A stretch of 64,000 bases of DNA from Mesorhabditis belari (taxonomy: Eukaryota; Nematoda; Chromadorea; Rhabditida; Rhabditidae). Shown piece after piece: positions 24,731 to 33,999 of the stretch (position 1 is its first letter; every line of letters starts with the position of its first letter). The stretch lies in NCBI GenBank assembly GCA_958450365.1, contig CAUEEP010000908.1, positions 1,154,341 through 1,218,340 of the forward strand. Reading direction: 5' to 3'. The position numbers and the translations under genes were made by a program. The notes beneath the pieces were generated by a model. That model did not search any database. It was not told where the DNA came from and saw nothing but the letters and a program-made list of their open reading frames with translations.

Positions 24731-25085
24731 TCTTTTCAAAATTCATCTTTTACCACCGAGAAGATCTTTGTTTTCACATTGAGAAGGTTTGGCCGAGAAA
24801 ATCATATAGCGTTCTATTTTTTTTTTCGTTCACATTCAAATAAATTATACTAGTCTACAGAAATTAAAAAAAAACTGCTTATAATGATTCCTTTCTTTTC
24901 CATTCTTTTCAAAATTCATCTTTTACCACCGAGAAGAGCTTTGTTTTAACATTGAGAAAGATTCAATCGAGAAAATCATATAGAAATTCTATTTTTCTAT
25001 TTTTTTATCGTTCACATTCAAGTAAATTATCCTAATCTACAGAAATTAACAAAAACAAAAACTGCTCATAATGATTCGTTTTGGG
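24731..25085. repeat. two-copy tandem repeat (~180 bp), also in right arm
   Basis: A block containing ttcaaaattcatcttttacc and gagaaaatcatatag occurs twice (24,736 and 24,908). The same pair lies inverted at about 56,640-56,985. The duplication therefore predates the inverted duplication or was homogenised with it. It lies just downstream of the methyltransferase stop codon. Confidence 0.7.
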
Positions 25086-25092
25086 TTTCCAA

Positions 25093-28000
25093 TCAGACCA
25101 AATGCCAGTAATAATCCAACGGAGTCGCTTCGTATTGTTCGATACATGACTCGTGAATGAATGAATATTCACTCAAATGATGCCATGCACCATTGATCTC
25201 GTAGGAAAAGATTCGATAACTGAAAATCGCTTGACAATTACCGTAATCTTTCCATTATTGGAGAATAGGGCTGCGCTGTGCACAAAAATTTGCGTAGTCT
25301 CAAAGTTTTCCAGTATTTCATTTTTTTCAAAGTGTCCTTACTTTCAAAAATGCTTCTTTGGTATCAAAAAATGAATTTCAGCTATTTTTTGATACCTAAA
25401 CGCGCATTGTAGCATAAACCAGTGTCGAGAAAAAGACGTTCAAAGCTAGACTATGCAACGTCAACGTGGGGAACTATGACGGTATTTATAGTATGCGTTT
25501 TTTGAACTCTTTTGAAACAATGATGAATTGATGGAGTTTTTCAATTTCAAAATGTTTTCTTTTGCTAATTGCAAAGACTTTTTACCCTTTCCTTGCCATT
25601 TCGGAAATCAGCTCGACGACTTTCTTCGGTTTACCGTGAATTTCGATTAGAATCTAAAAATTTCGTTTTATTTGGATCCAGGTGTACCATATGGAACCAA
25701 AAGTTTGGAAACAACGTCATTTTTGTGTCCAAATTGAGTGTTTTCGAGATTATAAGACTAAAAATAACGTTCTCTTTTTGATTAGTCACCTGACAGATAT
25801 CGGCCACTGAAATCAATTCGGGAATCACGGAAAATTCGGAGCCTAAACGAGAAGAAAATTGTTGTCAACAAGTGAGAGCAAAAAGGTTAAGTTTCAGGTC
25901 AAAATTTCGAAATAAACTCAGCTAGCAAAATCCCCAAACCAACCCTCAATATCGATCTTCAAAATCTCGATTCTGTCGATGTTCAATCGTTTCATCTCTC
26001 CTTGAATGCTGCGAATGTTTTTCTGAATTTAACAGAAAGCTGGATCAAGTCAAGTAATTAAGTACAGTCAAATCTCGTTAGTGACTACCTCGATAGTGCG
26101 GTCACTTTTGGACCTTCATGAACGTCCGCCTTATAAATTACGTTAGAAAAAAACTCGATAGTGACCACCTCGTTAGTGGCCGGTTATTTCAGAACCCATA
26201 ATGCAAAATTGGACTGTTTTAAACCTCGTTAGTGAACTATGGCAATTTGCATTGTACGCTTGAAAAAAATTTGCATATATGGAAAAAAATTGAATCAAAA
26301 TACTCTCTAAAATACTTAGCCAATAAACTGGAAGGCAACTCTGTTATCGTCTCTAAATTTCCTCTCCCAATGACTCTCAATGTTTAGCTTATACCATTTT
26401 AGAACAGATTTAGTAGTGATTGATTTGGAATCACTGTGAAACTGGGGAGATTAGGTCTACTTTATTAGACGAGGAACTATTAGTGAACCCGTTAGAACTC
26501 TTGAAGGAAACCGAAAGTCGTTAGGTTTAGTCACTAATGAGGTTCTGTCTTTTTACCCAACCTCATTTTTCCATTGAAATTTACTGTTTAACATCTTCTA
26601 GACGTGCTTTTTGGTTAGAAATACTACTTTACTACGAAAAACATGTTTAAGAGTAAAATCTGAGTGTTTTTGGCGCTTTATAAGGCAAAATCTCTTTAGT
26701 GACCGGTTTTTCCGGGATCCCGTCTATAGGTCATTAACAGGGTTCGACTGTAGTACACATTCGCGACAAAGCCATTTTTTTGGGTTTGTCGCTAAAAATT
26801 TGTATCCCAACTTTGAGAGTATCGGCACAAAGTGTTTTAGAGCGTTTTAGAGATACTTGAGGGGAAAAACAATGCCGAATTCGGAGTCTCCATCTCCAAA
26901 AACCGCAAAGTGCCATTTTTAGATGATTTTGTCGAGAAACCGGGACTACCGAGAAAACCGTGCGACCCACCGGTGAGGCGCATTGTCGCGAATGTGTTAA
27001 ATCTCCTGATTTTCAAGGCTAACCACAAGATCGTCTGTAAATGTTCGCCACCAACCTCGGGATCATCTCTCACTGAAATGAGAGCCTTCGTAAAGAAAGC
27101 GTTAATCTTTTCCATCCCTTCAATCACCGGCCCAGGATCTCTCTGAAATTTTTATTTTCTATCTCTCTAGATTAGAGTAAAAATCAAAATGAAATCTTTA
27201 ATAAGTCCCCTCACTTTGTCGTAGGATTGCACAGAGCATTTCTGCTTTGTCAGCAATTGCATCTCCTTCTCAAAACTCGGATCACCAGCCACTCCAAGCG
27301 ACATAATCGCACAGCCGGCTAAGAGAAAATAAATTATGAGTGAGTTCAAAAATGGATTTTTATGTAAAATGTTCAATTGTTGTTTTAAAGAAAATTACTG
27401 GACGAATCGTTTTCAAATTTTACAGATGTATGTAATCAAAAACTCTATCTTTTTTACTTTAATACCAAAATAGGTTTTTATTAAAGAAAATGTCCAAATT
27501 CCAAACTTTCTTTGGCATTCGAGCAGTTTCGCCTTTGCACCTTTGAAGACCCACAAAAATAACTATTTCCAAGAATTTCCCAAAAGCCATTTTACAGAAA
27601 AAAAACAAGCTTTTTCATAGTTTAAACAGAAATTTTGCTGATGGCGGCATTATTTTTAAAAAAAATTGTAAGGCTTATGCATTAACCTAATACTTTCCTT
27701 AGTGTTTAAAAAGTCTCACATGGCATGGCCATCGGATTACACACCCATTTCCCGCCATCATCCACATTTCCGATTCTTACGAGACTCGGGCAGAAAACCT
27801 TGATAACAGAACTTTGACGTTTGAAAAAAACCCAACCTCAGGCACAATTCCATTGTAGAGTTTGGCGTATCCCCGCTGTTCACCCGCCACTCTTGCGGCA
27901 TATTTCATCAAGTTGACTCGTTTGTCGTGCTATAAGTTTGCTATGAGTTAGTCAGTCATAGACATTCAAAACATGGACAGTGAAACTTCGTCAGTAAACT

Positions 28001-28486
28001 ACGAAAGGAACGCTGGGTTCTGTCAAGGTGAAAATATTCCATCTTTGGGAGTTTAATTCAAATTTATTTATTCAGTAGTTTACTAATAACGTTTCACTGT
28101 AATTCTCATTCAAAACCCACTTGTATTTTATACATTTCCAGCACTGCATCATCCAAGCGACACGATCGGCTTTGATTAGCCCTTGTTTGTGATATGGGGA
28201 CCGATTTTTGAGTGTTGTACACTTTGGTGTGGATTTCTCTTGTCACTAAAAGTGTTGGAGCAGTTTTCTTTCAAATAACTAAGCTTCATGAAGCATTACT
28301 CTAAAGTTTAATTTTAAAAGTCTGGCCAGCTGTAATTGTTTGAAAACGGTTTCAAAAACAGAAAATTTTGAAACGACGTTCATGCCAAATTTTCAAAAAA
28401 AACTCACAAGTTTTGATGTGAAGAATCTGAAGAAAAAGTACGATGGAAATAGCGAGAAGAACATAAATTTCTCGGGTGGCACTCAT
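25093..28486 (-). CDS. METTL24-like methyltransferase (Methyltransf_22 type), left-arm copy
   Basis: Mirror of the right-arm gene at 53,344-56,604. The start codon is at 28,486 and the TGA at 25,093. The same ten-exon structure is visible: an N-terminal membrane anchor (MSATREIYVLVAISIVLFL), DDGGKWVCNPM, the SLGVAGDPSFE and CSVQSYDK blocks, then IEILKIDIEG and the C-terminal SEYSFIHESC. These match the Methyltransf_22/FkbM-related order seen in METTL24-like proteins. The few differences noticed are silent or conservative (SVADICQ here, SVVDICQ in the right copy). The same pogo-like element and palindromic element sit in the same intron. Substrate unknown; probably a type II membrane protein of the secretory pathway. 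Confidence 0.8.
26065..26750. mobile_element. pogo-like MITE, TIR CAGTCAAATCTCGTTAGTGA, left arm
   Basis: It begins cagtcaaatctcgttagtga after a TA and ends gttcgactg before a TA. The interior is full of cgttagtga/gatagtgac motifs. There is no complete transposase. The corresponding copy in the other arm is 54,883-55,624 and a short relative is at 63,507-63,661. Confidence 0.7.
26756..27005. mobile_element. palindromic element, TIR ACACATTCGCGACAA, left arm
   Basis: acacattcgcgacaaa at the left and ttgtcgcgaatgtgt at the right flank about 245 bp. The mate is at 54,632-54,879 in the right arm, and a diverged relative with acacattcgtgacaaag lies at 34,920-35,150. It abuts the pogo-like element in the methyltransferase intron. 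Confidence 0.6.
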
Positions 28487-29542
28487 GAATATTATTGAGT
28501 TATTCGAATGGTGTTATTGAATGAGAAAGCTTTTGACGCTGTAAAAGATAAAACAAGAAAAGAAAAAGGGCTCAATGTAGCAGATGCTCAAACAAAACCC
28601 TTCGCCACCACGTCCATTACACGATTTTCGATTTGTTTGAGCACTTTTTTGTTTTTGATTGATTTGACTGACTAGGGATGCTTTTCGATTTACACTTCGG
28701 TTTTGGGTTGAGACCTAGCACATCTTGTTCAGTTTTTGCGCTGATTCTGATGGTGTATTTCGATTGGGGATGACGGTCCTAAAATTTTGAGATATTTCGC
28801 TTCAAAGTTTACGTCAAAATTGGGCATCCACAAGTCATAAGGGCTCTACAGCGGTTTGTAGACATGATCTCTGGGCTTGTAGATAATGACCTAGAACTCT
28901 CTCTCTCTTTTGTCTCTGGTTCAGATCCGGCTGCGGCTCAACTTTTTGTTATTGCTAAAAACTGTTTAAATAATTTTTCCAGGTTACTTGGTTGTCTAAA
29001 TATGGCGTGGTGCTAACAATAACCAAAAGTATAATGTAAGCAAGTGAAAAGATAATCGCTCGATTCAACCTACAATTTTCAGAGTTGAAGACACAGTTTA
29101 GACGTGGAAAAAGTTGAAGAGCTCCCTTGTCGTGACGATCTCGTGATCGAGATGGAAATGGCCAGCTAGACACCTATGTGGACGAACGCCTATTGTGCGA
29201 GATTTAATATGCGTCGCTATCCGTTCAACTCCATTGTGTGTAAGACGAGACCAACGACTGAGTTCCGTATAAAAGCAATGTGAACGAGCTGCCGACATGT
29301 GCCTGGAGTCATCTCTACTCTCCCAATCCCAAACCACTGAACCAACTATTATTGCTGTAATAAAGATTATATCTAAACCAACAATAATCACTACATCCCT
29401 GCTTCGAGCAGCCTCTAACTGGTCCCAGTCACAACGATATGCAACTGGTGCTGTGTAAAATTTTGTGATCAATCTCATAAATGTTTAATTAAACTTTGAC
29501 AATAGCAATAACATGGCAATTCATGACAATAAACGTGAGCAT
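28487..29542. other. intergenic; weak ORF and tRNA-like motif
   Basis: Upstream of the left methyltransferase. A 126-codon open frame at 29,098-29,478 (-) has one hydrophobic stretch (VVIIVGLDIIFITAIIVGSVV) but no recognised family, so it may be chance or a relic. A B-box-like ggttcagatcc occurs at about 28,918. 28,690 is where homology to the right arm stops. Confidence 0.3.
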
Positions 29543-31660
29543 CTAAACTGTTTTTGTTTGAACTGTGATCCTTGTGGGCTTCTCCGTTTTCTCCTCGAGA
29601 GCATTGCAGATTAGATTCCTCAACATATCCTTTCGAAGGCTTCTAAAGATTAACTTCTAAAGCTTTTGAGTTAACTGATTGCTGTCAAGTTATTTTTAGC
29701 TTACTGATTGAACAAAAAGAGCACAGCTGCTTCCTGTGAGTTTTGGAGAATCCATAGAAGATGAGACAACATCGCATAGCCTGCAAAAGCTATTCGTCTT
29801 TCTCGTCGTAGCTAGAAAATTTGTTGATTTTGTTTTTAGCTATTTCTCACTTCCGGATCTTTGATGCCATGAACATAAACAGGAGGCATAACCTAGAAAA
29901 AAAATCGAATTTCAATATCAATAAACTCTTTCATACCTCCCACAAAACAAAGGTAGCGATTGAGCAAAGAAATGTGACAAAAAGCTGAAAAAATGAGCAT
30001 TTACTTGGGTAAGTTTCTATGTTCTGCACCTGTTTTAATATGTTAACTCACCGGTAAAGCAAAGTTTTGCTCTTTGTTCTTTGGAGGCTCCGTTTTTCTA
30101 CTCCGATAAAGAACGACAGGTACCAGAATTCCATATGAAATTGCTCCAGCCACCAAATTTGTGTAATTGGTGAATTTCGATAACTGTAGAAAATCAAGAA
30201 ATTGTTTTTTTTTCTAAACTCTTACATTCTGATTGATGTCAAACTGCAGAGACTCGTCAGTGAACGCTTCAAAGAAAACCTCATTCGCCCAAAAGACAAA
30301 CGCTCCACCAGGGGTCATGTACATGCCAAGAACAGAGAAGAATAAACCAATGATGCATAGTAGAGTACACTAGAAGTTTCTATCAAAACAAGTTAACAAG
30401 CAAGTGCTTGCCGCATAAACAGCTCTTGGAATGGAGTGAAGTTGAAAAGGGAACAGAACGATGGTTAAACGGTGAACAGCGATGACCCCTCTTAGCAGAT
30501 CCGAACAATAACAACCGGCACGAGCAAAACCAATTGTTAGCTAGAGCGTTTAACTTTTACATGTAGTTGATTAACAAAAAGCTAAGCATTTACATGATTT
30601 TTTGCTATCAACCAGATGTGTCTAGGGATGTGTCAACTTACTAGGAAACCTATCCAACTTGCCCACGTTCAAGATTCCCTAATTACCGTAAATACTGTAA
30701 TAGAACGGTACCCCCATAATGACGGGGTAGTCTAACTTTACGCGCTCCGTTTTCCGCGTTGCTTTACGCTACAGTGTGCGCTTGGGTGTCAAATGATTCA
30801 AGGTTCCCTAATTGCCGTAAATACTGTAATAGAACGGTACCCCCATAATGACGTGGTATTGCCGCGTAGTCTAACTTTACACGCTCCATTTTCCGCGTTG
30901 CTTTACGCTACAGTGTGCGCTTGGGTGTCAAATGATAGCCCTTGAAATCTAGTATTTTTTAGTGCTAAAAATCTAGGGGCTGAGAAAAAATGATTTTCTA
31001 AAAAGAAGTTAGACTATGCGACTGTACGAGGCGGTGCCGTTGAATTACAGTATTTACGGTAAGTTGTTTCAGTTATATCTGTAGATACAAAACAATTAAC
31101 AACCAAATGTTCTGAGAAAATTAGTAAACATAACTTACAAATCAGCCAACAATTGGGGAATTACTTACAATAGTGACGTAGATCTCATAATCCATTGCAA
31201 GAGTCATAAAAGCACATAACAAATGATTGACTAGTTGAATCATATTCAAAAACGTTAGCAGCATCAAGATCCAAAAGAAGAACGTGTCTCGGATGTCCTT
31301 GGTGACCCTTTGCCTACATGTCTGAAAACCTTTTCAGACTTTTTAGAAATCCTTGTCAATTTTACCAAAAACATCGTTGAATTGAAAAACCATCCAATTA
31401 CAGAAGCAATCAATTGCGGAAGTCCATATTTTAATTTTACTTCACCGGCCAAATAATCCCAAGTGTCATACGGGATATCACTTTGATCGAACCACAACCA
31501 GTCGCCTGCTGGTCTTCGCATCGGAGTTGAGCTAGAAATTTTCAAATAAAAGTAACTTTTCAAAGAGCAACAGTGATCGGTGATCTCTTTGAGCAATTAC
31601 CAACTATTCTTGTTCCAAGAGCTTTTATGGGCTGTAAATTCTTCTAGCCAACCTGGAATT
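29543..31660 (-). CDS. serpentine chemoreceptor-like GPCR, left-arm specific
   Basis: Minus-strand exons: 31,590-31,640 (WLEEFTAHKSSWNKNSW); about 31,360-31,570 with TM1 (YGLPQLIASVIGWFFNSTMF); 31,165-31,320 with TM2 (FFFWILMLLTFLNMIQLV); 30,410-30,545 with TM3 end VIAVHRLTIVLFPFQLH, the DRY-equivalent; 30,227-30,370; 30,050-30,185 with TM5 (LVAGAISYGILVPVVLY); short exons at about 29,940 and 29,870; TM7 GYAMLSHLLWIL at about 29,700-29,785; and a basic tail SLRKDMLRNLICNALEEKTE ending at the TAG at 29,543. The FNQSLRKDM end is typical of nematode receptors. The first coding exon was not identified. The TM2-TM3 intron contains two tandem repeat copies. This gene has no counterpart in the right arm. 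Confidence 0.65.
30675..31062. repeat. tandem pair of ACCGTAAATACTGTAATAG elements
   Basis: Two direct copies start at about 30,681 and 30,807 (accgtaaatactgtaatag ... gcttgggtgtcaaatga), differing by an insertion and point changes. An inverted end ttacagtatttacggt lies at about 31,046. Related single copies are at about 25,385-25,500, 34,298-34,375 and 56,198-56,300. This is a dispersed non-autonomous family; no ORF. Confidence 0.7.
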
Positions 31661-31978
31661 AAAAAAACAAGGAACTTTTTTGAGAATGGTTGGAAAAAGA
31701 GTTATTGCAAGAATAACTTTTTCTTTTACGAAGATTTCTGATCACTTGGAAGAGATCAAGAAGAACTTTTGGTTACAAAGATTTTTGACAGAATCCTGAA
31801 ACTTTATTTGTGAAACACGTCGAGACAAATGAAACATCATAAAACATGAAAAATGGAGCTGATACGTAATTCGCTGCAATAGATTTTTATTTCTTCTCTC
31901 TAATAATCATCTTCTCCACATTTTCTCATACAAGCATCATATGACGGAAAACGGTTCTCATTTCCATCACCTCCTATC

Positions 31979-32500
31979 TATTGGGTTGGTGAATTGAAAA
32001 CTGCGGGCTATTGTCATATGTGACAGTTTGAGCACTTTCTTCAAAAGAAACCCATTTTGGTGTCAATGGAAAAGTTGTAGAGAATCAAAAATTAAGCTTA
32101 TATCCAAATTTTCAGAACGATTCAAAAACTGGTTTTCAAGAAATGCCAAATTTACGAATTTTCACAAAACTTGCATTTTAAGCAAAACTACTAAGTGTAT
32201 CTTTTTGGAAATTTGGCTATAAGTCTAATTTTGATTCTCTACAACTTTTCTATAGAAAATGGGTTTCTTTTGAAGGTCGTGCTCAAACTGGGACATCTCC
32301 AGTCCTCCATTTTTGAGTCTCACACTTGTCTCACACACAAACCAAAATCCTACTACGAAAGAGGAATCCGCAATTTGGCTGTCAAATGGGCAGAAGTCGT
32401 CAATAATAATGGAAATCATTTGGAATGAATTATGGTTTTATGTTGAATAAATTTTAGTTCAAAGTCCCGCAGTTTTCAATTCCCCAACCCAATTTTAGGT
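31979..32500. mobile_element. mariner-type remnant, TIR TTGGGTTGGTGAATTGAAAAC
   Basis: The left end ttgggttggtgaattgaaaa and the right end ttttcaattccccaaccca are inverted. A fragment near 32,340-32,425 (+) encodes YYERGIRNLAVKWAEVVNNN, resembling the C-terminus of mariner transposases. No catalytic core remains. The inverted mate in the right arm is 52,676-53,128. Confidence 0.6.
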
Positions 32501-33160
32501 TGGGGAGCGAGTTTCCGTCAATTCTTTAGAAGAGGGTCTTAAACTCATCTGATTTGATCGTGTAATAGCTCATTTGAAAGATAATTATCTAGCGGATTGA
32601 ATGGAAAAGGCTGTTTGTCGATTCATCAACTTTCAAAGTTTTTGCAGCGGTTTTACCTAGGTGCCTTCGACCCCAAATTTCAAAAAAATCGACATTATTT
32701 GTTTTTTGTATGGAAACCTGTGCTGAAACCATGCTTTTCGGAATCAGCGTTAAAAATTACCCGAGAATGCAACATAATTGTTTTTTAGCAGAAATTTTTA
32801 AAAAAACCGACTTGACTCGGAATCGAACCCTCGACCCTCGGATTACCACACAACCTTTGCTTTTTCGATGTTTTTTCGTTGTTCGAAGATGTTAATCTTT
32901 AGGAACAGACAAAACTTACGAAAAGTGCCCCTCCGTTCTTCTCTTTTTTACGGAAATTAGTCCACCTCGTTTGCCAATTCCCATCCACGAACAAAAAACG
33001 ATGGATTTTCTTTTGTAAATTGTAAATTTCTGTCTTGGTTTTTGGGCTACTTTGATAGAGGTCAAAGCACTATTAGCAAATTATTATTATTATTAGCAAA
33101 ACATCGGGAGCATTTAGGCCATTTTTTGGGCTTTTTGAATCTGAAAAAGTAAGAATTTCC
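32501..33160. other. non-coding left-arm segment with tRNA-like B-box
   Basis: No gene seen. At about 32,815-32,860 the minus strand carries a B-box-like agggttcgattcc with a poor A box. 32,510-32,945 has no match in the right arm, which instead carries 50,060-52,675 there. 32,945 onward is shared. Confidence 0.4.
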
Positions 33161-33199
33161 TTGAAAACTTCATCTCATGTTGAAGCTATGTTATGTGTA

Positions 33200-33740
33200 C
33201 ACATTATGGCTTTATCATATATTTATCTACGTCTATCCGTTGGCTTTTTTCGTCGTTGGACGGCTCGTCGTCGCCCAGGGCTGTATCTCATCTCTGGATA
33301 TTTGCGTGATGTCCAAATTGTCGAGCAAACTGAAACCTTTGATTAGTTAGGTTCATTTCTTTGGGTTCGCTCGCCGTAATGGAATCCAGTGCGGCAAATG
33401 GAATTCCTTTGGATTGAAGTGCCTGGGAAGAGTGTTATATGGCGTTGCAAAGTGCTAAACTGTATTTTTAGAACGAGGCGGAGAAAAGTTCGCAGTTCTG
33501 GCAATAATCAGCTCTAGACTTGTAACGAAAACATCTATCGGTCCTTTTGGCCGTTGGTAATTTAAACTTTTTCGTGTTTTTCTCAACCAACCCTTTGATT
33601 TCGACTATTTTGACTAGCATTCGATGCAGAATAAAATTGCGGTCGGATGATACCAAAATAAACTCAAGATGTGATCTCCATGCAAAGTTATCAGGCAAAA
33701 AGTTAAGTCCCGCCCATAATCGGCGGGGATTAAGTTTTTA
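33200..33740 (-). pseudogene. uncharacterised conserved 3' gene fragment, left arm
   Basis: Open minus-strand stretches encode NFILHRMLVKIVEIKGLVEK and, downstream, DYCQNCELFSASF, then after a TTCCCAG acceptor a second exon (ALQ...IPFAALDSITASEP). A possible last exon follows a TTTCAG: LLDNLDITQISRDEIQPWAT. The same blocks lie inverted at 49,380-49,810. The arms differ by one base near ccgaccgc/ccgacgcgc, which changes the upstream frame. No family recognised; the whole may be the 3' part of a gene whose 5' part was not duplicated. Confidence 0.35.
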
Positions 33741-33754
33741 GACAACGAATGATC

Positions 33755-33847
33755 GAATTGATTTGAGTGAAATCGTCTAAATCGTTTCCTGTTTGATTTA
33801 TCGTCGGTTGTTTTGATTTATTTGCTTTGGCCTCGTTTATCTTTTGC
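33755..33847. repeat. ~90-bp junction module, inverted copy
   Basis: The sequence from gacaacgaatgatcga to ggcctcgttt is the reverse complement of 49,185-49,275. Two related copies in the other orientation lie inside the direct repeat at about 38,190-38,283 and 48,910-49,003 (caaatcaaaacaaccg, gcgataaat). It marks the inner edge of the left arm. Confidence 0.7.
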
Positions 33848-33999
33848 ATAGGTTAGCATAACGCGCTTCCTCCCCATTTCCCCAAATGTCTGGTCGGTTT
33901 ACCAAATTTCACAATTGTATTCTGAAGCCCCAAAACGTTGCGCAATTACAAAAATAATCACTTTTCGTCATTCTCAGCCCCACTACATGTTCGACAACT

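Larger units (their letters stand above)
20667..33847. repeat. left arm of large inverted duplication
   Basis: Sequence here reappears reverse-complemented at 49,180-63,409. Matching landmarks (left/right): receptor exon 20,830/63,250; receptor C 21,348/62,729; methyltransferase start 28,486/53,344 and stop 25,093/56,604; pogo-like MITE 26,065/55,624; mariner remnant 31,980/53,128; 3' fragment 33,360-33,755/49,274-49,680. The coordinate sums shift from about 84,080 to 81,600 to 83,030, showing large private insertions or deletions in each arm. Left-only blocks include about 23,775-24,300 and 28,690-31,978. Confidence 0.9.
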
